Under the pieces are notes generated by a model, which did not search any database, was not told the DNA's origin, and saw only the letters and a list, made by a program, of their open reading frames with translations. A stretch of DNA of 64,000 nucleotides from Croceicoccus bisphenolivorans (GTDB lineage Bacteria; Pseudomonadota; Alphaproteobacteria; Sphingomonadales; Sphingomonadaceae): contig NZ_LRSE01000009.1 in the NCBI RefSeq assembly GCF_001634625.1, forward strand, positions 62,001-126,000. Reading direction: 5' to 3'. Position numbers and translations under genes: made by a program. Numbering within the stretch: the stretch's first letter is position 1; every line of letters starts with the position of its first letter. Below, piece by piece: positions 18,335-29,187 of this stretch.

Positions 18335-19531
18335 ATGACCGAACCCCGCCTGTCCGCCGCGCTGCAGCGGATAGCCCCTTCGCAGACCACCGCGATGACC
18401 GACCGCGCGATCGAACTGCGCGCGCAGGGGCGCGACATCATCTCGCTGTCCGTGGGAGAACCGGATTTCGACACCCCCGCCCACGTGGTCGAGGCAATGA
18501 AGGCCGCGCTGGATGCCGGACAGACGCGCTACACCCCCGTCGGCGGCACTGCCGCGATGAAGCGGGCCGCCGCGCTCCATTTCGAGCGCGATCTCGGCAT
18601 TGCGACCGATACCGCGCACGTGACGATCAGCGCAGGCGGCAAGCAGGCGATCTTCCACGCCCTGTTGGCGACGATCGATCCGGGCGACGAAGTCGTAATC
18701 CCCGCGCCGTGGTGGGTGTCCTATCCCGAAATCGTGCGCTTTGCCGGTGGCACCGTGGTTCCCCTGCCGACGCGGCCGGAAAACGGCTTTCGCTTCTCTG
18801 CAGCAGAGCTTGAGGCGGCCATCACGCCCAAGACGCGATGGCTCCTGATGAACAACCCCGGCAACCCCACCGGCGCGGTGTTCACGGCAGAAGACCTGAC
18901 CGCCATCGCCGAAGTGCTGGACCGCCACCCGCAAGTGCTGGTGATGAGCGACGATATCTATGCACCGCTCACCTACACCGGCGCGCCTCATGCGACACTT
19001 GCCGCGCTGCGCCCCGATCTGGCGGACCGCGTGCTGACCGTATCGGGCGTATCGAAAAGCCACGCGATGACGGGCCTGCGCATCGGTGTCGCCACGGGCC
19101 CCGCATGGCTGATCCGCGCGATGGAAAAGCTGCAGTCGCATTCCAGCGGCAACCCCTGCTCGATCAGTCAGGCAGGCGCAGTCGCCGCATTCGAAGGCCC
19201 GCAGGACTTCCTCGCCGACTGGCGCGAGACGTTTCGCCGCCGCCGCGAACTCGTGGTATCGCGCATCAACGCCATCCCCGGCCTGTCGACGCCGGTGCCG
19301 CAAGGCGCGTTCTATTGCTTCATCGACGCATCGCCGCTGATCGGCGGCGGGATCGCGGACGATGGTGCATTGGCGCTGCACCTGCTCGAACACGGGGTCG
19401 CGGTGGTCGCCGCCTCCGCATTTGGCGGTACGCATTGTGATCTGGCCGGTTTCCGTATCAGCTTCGCGGCCAGCGAAGCGCAATTGACCGAAGCGATGAA
19501 CCGCATCGAGAAAGCCGTAGCCGCCATATGA
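18335..19531 (+). CDS. Class I aspartate aminotransferase
   Basis: A PLP-dependent fold-type I aminotransferase of 398 residues that moves the amino group between aspartate and 2-oxoglutarate, and in related enzymes also acts on prephenate or aromatic acids. Signatures are ISLSVGEPDFDTP, NNPGNPTGAVF, DDIYAPLTY and VSGVSKSHAMTGLRIG with the Schiff-base lysine at K241. The C-terminal Arg that binds the distal carboxylate is in AGFRISFAAS. It overlaps the pseudouridine synthase gene by 4 bp and follows pabBC by 12 bp, forming a loose operon. Sphingomonads carry several paralogues of this type, so the exact amino-acid preference is not assured. Confidence 0.9.
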   Translation: MTEPRLSAALQRIAPSQTTAMTDRAIELRAQGRDIISLSVGEPDFDTPAHVVEAMKAALDAGQTRYTPVGGTAAMKRAAALHFERDLGIATDTAHVTISAGGKQAIFHALLATIDPGDEVVIPAPWWVSYPEIVRFAGGTVVPLPTRPENGFRFSAAELEAAITPKTRWLLMNNPGNPTGAVFTAEDLTAIAEVLDRHPQVLVMSDDIYAPLTYTGAPHATLAALRPDLADRVLTVSGVSKSHAMTGLRIGVATGPAWLIRAMEKLQSHSSGNPCSISQAGAVAAFEGPQDFLADWRETFRRRRELVVSRINAIPGLSTPVPQGAFYCFIDASPLIGGGIADDGALALHLLEHGVAVVAASAFGGTHCDLAGFRISFAASEAQLTEAMNRIEKAVAAI

Positions 19532-20196
19532 CCATCCCCATTCTCTACGAAGACGGCGAAGCGCTCGTCATCGACAAGCCCGCCGGCCTGCCGATCGAAC
19601 GGCCCCGCGCCGGCGGACGCAGCCTTGAAGACCATCTCGAGGAACTGAAGCTCGGCTTCCAGCGCCCGCCCGTACCGGTCCACCGGCTCGACACCGATAC
19701 CTCGGGCTGCCTGCTGCTGGCGCGCAATCCGAAGGCATTGAAGCGCTTCAACAAGGCGTTTGAGGACCGGCAGGTGGAAAAGGTCTATCTAGGCGTGCTG
19801 GCCGGAACCGTGGCCGAGGATGAGGGCGAGATCGCGCTGTCGCTGTCGAAGATCAGCAGCAAGGATGCAGGCTGGCGCATGATCGCGGCGAAGAAGGGCA
19901 AGCCTTCGCTGACCCACTGGCGCAAGCTGGACGAGAAGGACGGGACGACGCTGATCGAGTTCCGGCCCGAGACCGGCCGTACGCACCAGATCCGCATCCA
20001 CGCGCTGGCGGGCCTTGGTGCCTCGCTGCTCGGCGATCCGATCTACGGCACGGGTAAGGGCGCGCCGCGCACGATGCTCCACGCCAGCGGGCTGATCGTT
20101 CACCGCGAAGGCAAGATGCCGATTCAAGCGAGTGCGCCCCTGCCCGCCGATTTCGCGCGGCTCGGCTTCGCCATTCCCGACGCGACAGGTGCCTGA
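19528..20196 (+). CDS. RluA-family pseudouridine synthase
   Basis: A 222-residue RNA pseudouridine synthase. The catalytic Asp is D55 in HRLDTDTSGCLLLAR, and the FRPETGRTHQIRIH and LGDPIYG motifs are intact. No S4 domain is present, which fits small RluA/RluF-like members that modify rRNA or tRNA. The specific uridine cannot be predicted. The gene overlaps its upstream neighbour by 4 bp and the downstream ArfB gene by 8 bp, placing two translation-related functions next to each other. Confidence 0.93.
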   Translation: MTIPILYEDGEALVIDKPAGLPIERPRAGGRSLEDHLEELKLGFQRPPVPVHRLDTDTSGCLLLARNPKALKRFNKAFEDRQVEKVYLGVLAGTVAEDEGEIALSLSKISSKDAGWRMIAAKKGKPSLTHWRKLDEKDGTTLIEFRPETGRTHQIRIHALAGLGASLLGDPIYGTGKGAPRTMLHASGLIVHREGKMPIQASAPLPADFARLGFAIPDATGA

Positions 20197-20611
20197 GGAA
20201 CAGGACGCACTGGTGGCGCGGGCCCATGCCCTTGCCGAAGAACGCTTCATCGCCGCGTCCGGACCCGGCGGGCAGAACGTCAACAAGGTCGCGACGGCCG
20301 TGCAGCTGCGCGTCAACATCTACAGGCTGGGCCTGACGCCGACCGTGTTTCACCGGCTGAAGGCGCTGGCGGGGAGCCGCGTTTCGTCCAGCGGCGATCT
20401 CATCATCGATGCCCGCCGCTTCCGCACGCAGGAACAGAACCGCGCCGATGCACGCGAACGGCTGGCCGAACTGCTGAAAGAAGCGCAGATCGAACCGAAG
20501 AAACGCGCCAAGTCCCGCGTGAACCGCGTGGGCAAGGTGCAGCGCTTGAAACAGAAAAAGTCGCGCGGCGAGGTAAAGGCCGGTCGCGGCAAAGTCACCC
20601 GCTGGGATTAA
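20189..20611 (+). CDS. arfB: Alternative ribosome-rescue factor ArfB (peptidyl-tRNA hydrolase)
   Basis: A 140-residue class I release-factor-like protein that hydrolyses peptidyl-tRNA on ribosomes stalled without a stop codon. The GGQ motif is at residues 27-29 (SGPGGQNVNKVAT). A basic C-terminal tail (KKRAKSRVNRVGKVQRLKQKK) inserts into the empty mRNA channel in known ArfB structures. The GTG start at 20189 is chosen because the family sequence begins there and it overlaps the upstream stop by 8 bp; an ATG at 20132 would add non-homologous sequence. Its last base overlaps the convergent lipoprotein stop codon. Confidence 0.93.
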   Translation: MPEEQDALVARAHALAEERFIAASGPGGQNVNKVATAVQLRVNIYRLGLTPTVFHRLKALAGSRVSSSGDLIIDARRFRTQEQNRADARERLAELLKEAQIEPKKRAKSRVNRVGKVQRLKQKKSRGEVKAGRGKVTRWD

Positions 20612-20778
20612 TCGGGAGCGCCTTCGCTCTCCGTAGCCGCCGGCGTTTCAGCGGGCAGCATTTCCGCGGCATCGGACAGGACCTGCTCCTCCTCCGCCGT
20701 GGGGGCGGTGGGCGGTTCCGGCTCCCCGCCACAGGCCGCAAGGTACAGCAGGCCAAGGGCGGAGAGCGCGAAACGCAT
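20608..20778 (-). CDS. Small putative lipoprotein
   Basis: A 56-residue protein with a short signal peptide and a lipobox (LYLAAC, Cys16) followed by an acidic Pro/Glu/Thr-rich tail (GGEPEPPTAPTAEEEQ). After cleavage it would be a lipid-anchored peptide of about 40 residues. It is 5 bp downstream of a second small acidic lipoprotein gene on the same strand, so the two are probably co-transcribed. Its TAA overlaps the arfB TAA in a convergent arrangement. It is not assigned to any family I recognise. Confidence 0.65.
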   Translation of the reverse strand: MRFALSALGLLYLAACGGEPEPPTAPTAEEEQVLSDAAEMLPAETPAATESEGAPD

Positions 20779-20783
20779 ACCGG

Positions 20784-21056
20784 TTACTCGGCCATCGCCG
20801 CTTCGAGATCGGCCGCAGCATCGGCAGCCGCATCAGCCGCGTCATCGGCGGGAGCGGTCGTTTCCTCGGCAACCGGCGCTTCGTCGGCCATGCCTTCGTC
20901 GATAGCCGGATCCTCGTCCATGCCGGGCTGCGTCATCACTTCGTCAGCGGGCATTTCAACGGTGTCTGCCTCTGCCGGTGCGTCCGGATCATCGGTGGAG
21001 CCGCAAGCGGACAGGGCAAAGGCCAGCGAGGCCGCGACGAGTGCAATTTTCTTCAT
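20784..21056 (-). CDS. Acidic small lipoprotein
   Basis: A 90-residue predicted lipoprotein. The signal peptide MKKIALVAASLAFALSAC has the lipobox LSAC at Cys18. The mature part is almost entirely Ala/Asp/Glu (ending in an Ala-Asp repeat, ADDAADAAADAAADLEAAMAE), with strong negative charge and no globular signature. Low-complexity acidic lipoproteins of this kind are common in sphingomonads and have no assigned function. It probably forms a unit with the smaller lipoprotein gene downstream. A cation-binding or spacing role in the envelope is only a guess. Confidence 0.7.
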   Translation of the reverse strand: MKKIALVAASLAFALSACGSTDDPDAPAEADTVEMPADEVMTQPGMDEDPAIDEGMADEAPVAEETTAPADDAADAAADAAADLEAAMAE

Positions 21057-21164
21057 GGGTTCGCTCCATGTGGCGGAAATAAGGCGACCCTCCTAGGCGA
21101 AGCCCGCCCCGCCCGCAATCACAACCGGACCGGAGCGGCGCTCGGTCCACCGCACCGTTGCAAA

Positions 21165-21186
21165 CATATAAAGGTTTCTTTATATG
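21165..21186. promoter_or_regulatory. Palindromic operator of the methionine operon
   Basis: Perfect 9 bp arms CATATAAAG and CTTTATATG are separated by GTTT. The site lies 10 bp before the ATG of the ArsR-methyltransferase regulator. Its position and symmetry fit autoregulation by the ArsR-type winged helix. Comparable A/T-rich palindromes are described for ArsR-family methionine regulators (SahR/SamR) in proteobacteria. Confidence 0.75.
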
Positions 21187-21196
21187 ATGTCGCAAG

Positions 21197-22225
21197 ATGC
21201 CCGTGCACGACCTCATCAGCGCTCTCGACGATCCCACGCGCCTGCGCCTCTTGCGCCTGCTTGCGCGCATGGAACTGGCCGTGGGCGAACTGGCCGACGT
21301 GCTGGAACAGAGCCAGCCGCGCATCTCGCGCCATGTCCGCATCCTTACAGAGGCCGGCCTGATCGAAAAGCGCAAGGAAGGCAGCTGGGTCTTCCTGCGT
21401 GCGACCGGTCATGACGACGATGGCATGGCCGCCCGCGCCGAAGACCTGCTGGCCGCTGCCGAGGAAGAGGACGCCGCCTTTGCGCATGTCTGCGCCGCCG
21501 ACCGTGCGCGCCTTGCCGCCATCCGCTCCGCGCGGGAGGAAACGGCCGAAAAATACTTCGCCCGCCATGCCGAGGAGTGGGACCGGCTGCGATCGCTGCA
21601 CAGCCCCGACGGCGCGGTGGAAGCCGAACTGACCCGCCTGCTCGGCGCCCTGGACACGCATGACGATCCGGCGCCGCCCGCGGTCGATCTGGGCCGATTG
21701 CTCGACATCGGCACCGGCACGGGCCGCATGGCCGAACTCTACGCGCCCAGCGCGCAGCATGTCGCCGCGATCGACAAGAGCCCGGAAATGCTGCGCATTG
21801 CTCGCGCGCGGCTGCAACACCTGCCGCCTGCGCGCCTGTCGCTGCTGCAGGGCGATTTCCTCGACCTTCCGTTCGAGGCGGAGAGTTTCGACACGGTGCT
21901 GTTCCATCAGGTCCTGCACTATGCGCAAGCGCCCGAGCGCGCTCTGGCCGAAGCCGCGCGCGTCACGAAGCCGGGTGGCCGCATCGCCATCGTCGATTTC
22001 GCCGCCCACGCGCGCGAAGACCTGCGCACCGAACAAGCCCATGCCCGCCTCGGTTTCACCGACACGCAGATGCAGACGCTGCTGGAAGGTGCGGGTTTCG
22101 CGCCCGTTGCCGACAGCGCCCTTTCCGGTTCCGAGTTGACCGTCCGCATCTGGACGGGCAGGCGGACCTTATCGGTGCACCGCCTTTCCGCGCGCACCGA
22201 CACCAGAAGAAAAGCCAGCAAATGA
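21197..22225 (+). CDS. ArsR-family regulator fused to a SAM-dependent methyltransferase domain
   Basis: A 342-residue fusion. Residues about 1-90 form an ArsR-type winged helix (ALDDPTRLRLLRLLARMEL, SQPRISRHVRILTEAGLIEKR) without the Cys metal-binding motif. Residues about 150-320 form a class I methyltransferase fold with motif I LLDIGTGTGRMAELY and the post-motif FDTVLFHQVLHY. In such fusions the methyltransferase-like domain is thought to sense SAM or SAH rather than catalyse, which fits the adjacent metF-metH genes. It overlaps metF by 4 bp, so regulator and enzymes are one operon under the palindrome just upstream. A true methyltransferase activity cannot be excluded. Confidence 0.85.
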   Translation: MPVHDLISALDDPTRLRLLRLLARMELAVGELADVLEQSQPRISRHVRILTEAGLIEKRKEGSWVFLRATGHDDDGMAARAEDLLAAAEEEDAAFAHVCAADRARLAAIRSAREETAEKYFARHAEEWDRLRSLHSPDGAVEAELTRLLGALDTHDDPAPPAVDLGRLLDIGTGTGRMAELYAPSAQHVAAIDKSPEMLRIARARLQHLPPARLSLLQGDFLDLPFEAESFDTVLFHQVLHYAQAPERALAEAARVTKPGGRIAIVDFAAHAREDLRTEQAHARLGFTDTQMQTLLEGAGFAPVADSALSGSELTVRIWTGRRTLSVHRLSARTDTRRKASK

Positions 22226-23142
22226 CCGATACCCAGACCAGCCAAGCGGGCCTTTCAGGCCTGCCCCTGTTCGCCGATCTTCCCGGCGACGTGAACGTCA
22301 GCTTCGAATTCTTCCCGCCCAAGACGGAGAAGATGGAAGAGCAGCTGTGGGACGCGATCGAGAAGCTGGCCCCGCTGAACCCCGCCTTCGTGTCGGTGAC
22401 TTACGGCGCGGGCGGTTCGACGCGCGAACGCACCCACGCCACCGTGTCGCGCATCATCAGGGAAGCGAAGCTGCCGGCGGCTGCCCACCTCACCTGTGTG
22501 GAGGCGAGCAAGGCCGACATTCGCGCCGTGGCCGAACAGTACTGGGAAGACGGCGTGCGCCACATCGTTGCGCTGCGCGGTGATCCGACGACGCCGGGCG
22601 GCAAGTTCGAACCGCACCCCGAAGGCTATGCCAGCGCCGCCGAACTGGTCGCAGGGCTGAAGGAAATCGCCCCGTTCGAGATCAGCGTTGCCGCCTATCC
22701 CGAAACCCACCCCGAAGCGACGTGCCCGCAGGCCGACATCGACAACCTGAAGCGCAAAATCGACGCGGGCGCGGACCGGGCGATCACGCAGTTCTTCTTC
22801 GCGCCGGAATGCTTTCTGGAGTTCAAGGAGAAGGTCGCCGCCAACGGCATCACTGCGCCGGTCCTCCCGGGCATCCTGCCGGTATCCAACGTCGCGCAAA
22901 CGCGGAAGATGGCGGCGATGTGCGGCGCGGCGATCCCCGAGTGGATGGACCGCCTGTTCGAAGGGCTGGACGACCGCCCCGGCGCGCGCAAGCTGGTCGC
23001 GGCGACGATCGCGGCGGAATTCTGCCGCTCGCTCTATGCCGGCGGTGTGCGCGATTTCCACTTCTACACGCTGAATCGCTCGGACCTGTCCTATGCGATC
23101 TGCCACCTGCTCGGGCTGCGGCCCACGGGAGAAAACGCATGA
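22222..23142 (+). CDS. metF: 5,10-Methylenetetrahydrofolate reductase
   Basis: A flavoprotein of 306 residues that reduces 5,10-methylene-THF to 5-methyl-THF, the methyl donor for MetH. Signatures include VSFEFFPPKTEKMEEQLW, FVSVTYGAGGSTRERTH with the catalytic Glu region upstream, and the typical LRGDPTTPGG loop. The C-terminal HFYTLNRSDLSYAICHLLGL is characteristic. Overlaps of 4 bp on both sides (the regulator gene upstream, metH part 1 downstream) place it firmly in the methionine operon. Length matches the bacterial enzyme, which lacks the eukaryotic regulatory domain. Confidence 0.97.
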   Translation: MTDTQTSQAGLSGLPLFADLPGDVNVSFEFFPPKTEKMEEQLWDAIEKLAPLNPAFVSVTYGAGGSTRERTHATVSRIIREAKLPAAAHLTCVEASKADIRAVAEQYWEDGVRHIVALRGDPTTPGGKFEPHPEGYASAAELVAGLKEIAPFEISVAAYPETHPEATCPQADIDNLKRKIDAGADRAITQFFFAPECFLEFKEKVAANGITAPVLPGILPVSNVAQTRKMAAMCGAAIPEWMDRLFEGLDDRPGARKLVAATIAAEFCRSLYAGGVRDFHFYTLNRSDLSYAICHLLGLRPTGENA

Positions 23143-24199
23143 CCCTCATCCCCAGCAAGGCCCGCGCGCAGTTCGAGGCAGCTGCGGCAGAACGCATCCT
23201 CATCACCGATGGCGCGTTCGGCACGCAGATCCAGACGAAAGGTCTGGTCGAAGCGGATTACGCAGGCGATCTCGGCCTGTCCCACGACCAGAAGGGCAAC
23301 AACGACATCCTCGCCCTGACCCGTCCGGACGTGCCGGAATCGATCCACCGCGCCTATTTCGAGGCGGGGGCCGACATTGCCGAGACGAACACGTTTTCGG
23401 CCAACAAGATCAGCCAAGCCGATTACGGCGCGGAACATCTGGTGGAGGCGATCAACCACCAAAGCGCGAAACTGGCCCGCCGCGTGGCCGACGAATTCAC
23501 GGCAAAAGACGGCAGGCCGCGCTTTGTCGCGGGCGCGATCGGGCCGACGAACAAGACACTCTCGCTTTCGCCCGACGTCAACGACCCCGGCTACCGCGAG
23601 ATCGACTTCGACTATCTGACCGAAGTTTACCGCGAACAGGCCGCCGCGCTGGTCGAGGGCGGTTCCGACTTCATCCTCATCGAAACGGTGTTCGACACGC
23701 TGAACGCCAAGGCGGGGATCATGGCGGTGAAGCAGCTTGAGAAGGAGCTGGGCCGCGAAGTCCCGATCATGCTGTCGATGACGCTGACCGACCTGTCGGG
23801 CCGCAACCTGTCCGGCCACACGGTCGAGGCGTTCTGGTACGCGGTGCGCCATGCAAAGCCGCTGACCGTCGGGCTCAACTGCAGCTTCGGCGCGACGCAG
23901 CTTCGCCCGCACGTGAAGTCGCTTAGCACAATCGCCGACACCTACATCATGATCTATCCCAATGCGGGTCTGCCCAACGAACTGGGCGAGTATGACGAGA
24001 TGCCCGACACAACGGCGGGCTTCGTCCACGAATGGGCCATCGCGGGGCAGGTCAATGTGCTGGGCGGTTGCTGCGGATCTTCCCCTGCGCACATCGCCGC
24101 GATGGCGAAGGCGGTGGCGGACGTTTCCCCGCGCAAGCTGCCGACCCTTGAAACGAAGACCCGCCTTGCGGGCCTCGAACCCTTTATCATGGCTGCCTG

Positions 24200-24200
<1 letters not shown>
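23139..24200 (+). CDS. metH: Methionine synthase, homocysteine-binding part (split MetH)
   Basis: A 353-residue protein equal to the N-terminal homocysteine methyltransferase barrel of cobalamin-dependent MetH. The zinc ligands are C248 (GLNCSFG) and C311-C312 (GGCCGSS). The start [11 protein letters not shown] and [16 protein letters not shown] are conserved. The gene ends with its own TGA that overlaps the next start by 1 bp, so the remaining MetH domains are a separate polypeptide. Start ATG 23139 overlaps the metF stop. The two-protein MetH is a known arrangement in many alphaproteobacteria, so this is not a frameshift. Confidence 0.94.
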
Positions 24201-26803
<2,603 letters not shown>

Positions 26804-26881
26804 TGTTGCCCAAACGGCGCGCACCGGTGTAAGGGCGCGAGCAAATTTTCGAACATCAGCGATTAACGAGGATCAGCGGCA

Positions 26882-27622
26882 ATGGCCGGCCATTCCAAAT
26901 TCAAGAACATCATGCACCGCAAGGGCGCGCAGGACAAAAAGCGCTCTGCCATGTTCTCCAAGCTTTCGCGCGAGATCACCGTGGCCGCCAAGATGGGCAC
27001 GCCCGATCCCGACATGAACCCGCGCCTGCGCCTTGCCGTGAACAACGCCAAGGCCCAGTCGATGCCGAAGGACAATATCCAGCGCGCCATCGACAAGGCA
27101 TCGGCCAACGAAGGCGATGACTACGAAGAAATCCGCTACGAAGGCTATGGCCCGGGCGGCGTCGCTCTGATCGTCGAGGCGCTGACCGACAACCGCAACC
27201 GCACCGCCACCAACGTGCGCACCGCCTTTGCCAAGAACGGCGGCAATCTCGGCGCTTCGGGCGCGGTCGCCCACGGCTTCGAGCGCCTTGGCATGATCGA
27301 ATATCCGGCCAGCGCCGGTGACGAGGAGAAAGTCCTCGAAGCCGCGATTGAGGCCGGCGCGGACGACGTCGAATCGAGCGAGGACGGCCACGTCATCTGG
27401 ACCCAGATGGAAGCGCTGCACGAAGTGTCGAGCGAGCTGGAAAAGGCGCTGGGCGAGGCGGAGAACGTCAAGCTGGCGTGGAAGCCGAACATCACCGTCG
27501 ATTGCGACGAAGGCACGGCGCAGACCCTGCTGAAGCTGGTCGACGCGCTTGACGATGACGACGATGTCCAGACCGTCTGGGGGAACTACGAGATCTCCGA
27601 CGAAGTCATGGAAAAGCTTTGA
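26882..27622 (+). CDS. yebC: YebC/PmpR-family protein
   Basis: A 246-residue member of the widely conserved YebC/TACO1 family. Signatures are [21 protein letters not shown], the [12 protein letters not shown] helix and [14 protein letters not shown]. Members are annotated as transcriptional regulators, and some relieve ribosome stalling at proline stretches. Location just upstream of the ruv genes is a common and old gene order (yebC-ruvC). It is followed by an 82 nt imperfect palindrome and a small membrane-protein gene, then ruvC. Start at 26882 follows AGGATCAGCGGCA. Confidence 0.95.
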   Translation: MAGHSKFKNIMHRKGAQDKKRSAMFSKLSREITVAAKMGTPDPDMNPRLRLAVNNAKAQSMPKDNIQRAIDKASANEGDDYEEIRYEGYGPGGVALIVEALTDNRNRTATNVRTAFAKNGGNLGASGAVAHGFERLGMIEYPASAGDEEKVLEAAIEAGADDVESSEDGHVIWTQMEALHEVSSELEKALGEAENVKLAWKPNITVDCDEGTAQTLLKLVDALDDDDDVQTVWGNYEISDEVMEKL

Positions 27623-27641
27623 CCTTTCGCTATGCCGGGCT

Positions 27642-27723
27642 GCGAATGGCTACCGCCTGCGCTTCCGGTGCTCACGGACGGAAAGTCCGCTGCGCTCCGG
27701 TTCTCGTCGGCAACCATTCTCGC
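27642..27723. repeat. REP-like long imperfect palindrome
   Basis: About 38 nt of each arm pair imperfectly. The outer parts match as GCG..AATGG and CCATT..CGC, the middle as CCGG/CCGG. The tip is a clean 5 bp stem CGGAC/GTCCG closing a GGAAA loop. It lies in the yebC-DUF3147 gap and could fold in RNA or as a cruciform. The sequence looks like a mobile intergenic repeat (REP/BIME-like) rather than a terminator, as no T-tract follows. Confidence 0.55.
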
Positions 27724-27752
27724 TCCGGCCTGACAAAAGGTTTCCTGTCGTA

Positions 27753-28103
27753 ATGTGGGCTTTGGCCGCGAAGGCGCTGCTTGCCGGTGCCATGATCGCG
27801 GCCATTGCCGAACTCGGACGGCGGCTGCCGACGTTGGCCGCCTTTGTCGCATCGCTGCCGCTGGTATCGGTGCTGGGCATGATCTTCCTGTGGCATGCCC
27901 GTCCGGATGTGGAGAACATGGCCCGGCATAGCGAGGCGACGTTCTGGTATGTCCTGCCCTCGCTGCCGATGTTCCTCGCCATTCCCTTCCTGTTGCGCCA
28001 CGGATTGCCGTTCTGGCTGGCGCTGGCGGTCGGCTGTGCGCTGACGATCATGCTCTACGGCTTGCTGAAACTCGTTGCCCCGCGCTTCGGGCTTCCGGTC
28101 TGA
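27753..28103 (+). CDS. DUF3147-family small membrane protein
   Basis: A 116-residue protein with about four hydrophobic helices and a central GMIFLW-HARPD segment typical of DUF3147 (a small-multidrug-resistance-sized membrane family of unknown function). The start at ATG 27753 gives a clean N-terminal helix (MWALAAKALLAGAMIAAIAELG). The same frame is open upstream to 27549 but there runs antisense-like through yebC and the palindrome. It sits 24 bp before ruvC and may be co-transcribed. No transport substrate can be proposed. Confidence 0.75.
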   Translation: MWALAAKALLAGAMIAAIAELGRRLPTLAAFVASLPLVSVLGMIFLWHARPDVENMARHSEATFWYVLPSLPMFLAIPFLLRHGLPFWLALAVGCALTIMLYGLLKLVAPRFGLPV

Positions 28104-28127
28104 TGTTAGCAATCTGATGGTGACGAC

Positions 28128-28604
28128 ATGATCGTACTGGGCCTCGATCCCTCGCTGACCTGCACCGGATGGGGCGTGGTGCGCGTGGATGGCCCGCGCC
28201 TGTCGCACATCGCCAATGGCCAGATCGCGACCGACACGAAGTCTTCCCTGGCAGAGCGGCTTCACCACCTGCACGACGCGGTTTTCGCGGTGATCGGCGC
28301 TTATCATCCCGACGCTGCTGCGGTGGAGGAAGTGTTCGTCAACAAGAACCCGCAGTCGACGCTCAAGCTGGCGCAGGCGCGCGGTGCGGTGCTGGCGGGT
28401 TGCGGGCGCGCATCGTTGCCGGTGCACGAACATGCCACGCGGCTGGTGAAGAAATCGGTGGTCGGCACCGGCGCCGCCGACAAGACGCAGGTACAGGCTA
28501 TGCTGAAAATCCTGCTGCCCACGGCAAAGATCGCGGGGGCGGACGCGGCGGACGCGCTTGCGGTTGCCATCGCCCATGCCCATCTCGCCCCGCATGGAAG
28601 ATAG
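28128..28604 (+). CDS. ruvC: Holliday junction resolvase RuvC
   Basis: A 158-residue RNase H-fold endonuclease that cuts Holliday junctions symmetrically after RuvAB branch migration. The acidic catalytic residues are visible: D7 in [14 protein letters not shown]67/E68 in [10 protein letters not shown] and the Asp pair in [15 protein letters not shown] near 141-145. Length fits the family. The start of the deaminase gene overlaps its 3' end by 11 bp, and ruvA follows, so all sit in one operon. Confidence 0.96.
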   Translation: MIVLGLDPSLTCTGWGVVRVDGPRLSHIANGQIATDTKSSLAERLHHLHDAVFAVIGAYHPDAAAVEEVFVNKNPQSTLKLAQARGAVLAGCGRASLPVHEHATRLVKKSVVGTGAADKTQVQAMLKILLPTAKIAGADAADALAVAIAHAHLAPHGR

Positions 28605-29094
28605 CTCCACAGACGCAGACTGGATGGCGCAGGCCATCGATCTTGCCACGAGGACCAAGGGCACCAATCCCGCCGACACGCCGATTGCCGCGCTGGTGGT
28701 GATGGATGGCAAGCTGATCGCCAGCGGCGTGAACCAGACTGCCGAATGCTGCGACGCCACGGCCCATGCAGAGATTGTGGCCCTGCGCGCGGCGGGCAAG
28801 GCGGCGGGCACCATGCGGGTGGAGGGGGCGACGCTCTATTCCACGCTGCAACCCTGCGGCATGTGCACGATGGCCGCGATCTGGGCAGGCGTCTCGCGCG
28901 TTGTCTATGGCGCGGGGCGCGACGATGTTCACGAGATGTATTTCGAGGATCGGCACCTCTCCACGCTCGACTTCATCGCCGATGCCTACAAGGACGACCT
29001 GACGCTGACCGGCGGCGTGCGCGCGGACGAATGCGCCCCGCTGTACTTCCGCCCGTGGGACGACGTGCCCGAAGAGATGCAGGGTAACGATTGA
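28594..29094 (+). CDS. Nucleoside/guanine deaminase-like zinc enzyme
   Basis: A cytidine/deoxycytidylate deaminase-superfamily protein of 166 residues. The zinc site is H58 and catalytic E60 (THAE-like AHAEIV), with C88 and C91 in LQPCGMC. C-terminal features ([18 protein letters not shown]) resemble guanine deaminase GuaD and related nucleoside deaminases rather than TadA. ATG 28594 is taken as start because it begins the conserved N-terminal helix and overlaps ruvC by 11 bp. Its place between ruvC and ruvA is unusual but it may simply share the transcript. Substrate is inferred only. Confidence 0.82.
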   Translation: MEDSSTDADWMAQAIDLATRTKGTNPADTPIAALVVMDGKLIASGVNQTAECCDATAHAEIVALRAAGKAAGTMRVEGATLYSTLQPCGMCTMAAIWAGVSRVVYGAGRDDVHEMYFEDRHLSTLDFIADAYKDDLTLTGGVRADECAPLYFRPWDDVPEEMQGND

Positions 29095-29187
29095 TGGCAC
29101 GGGGATTGATCGCAGGGTGATTGATCGCAGGGGATATGCCGCGTCGGCGCGTTCCCTTCCCGTTCTCCCCGCGCTAGCATCGCGGGC

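Noticed and set aside
22722-23138. N-terminal extension of the first MetH gene
   Set aside because: The frame is open upstream but overlaps metF in another frame and is not protein-like; ATG 23139 begins the conserved sequence.
29098-29130. Two direct copies of GATTGATCGCAGGG before ruvA as a CRISPR or iteron array
   Set aside because: Only two short adjacent copies and no spacers; most likely a small tandem duplication.
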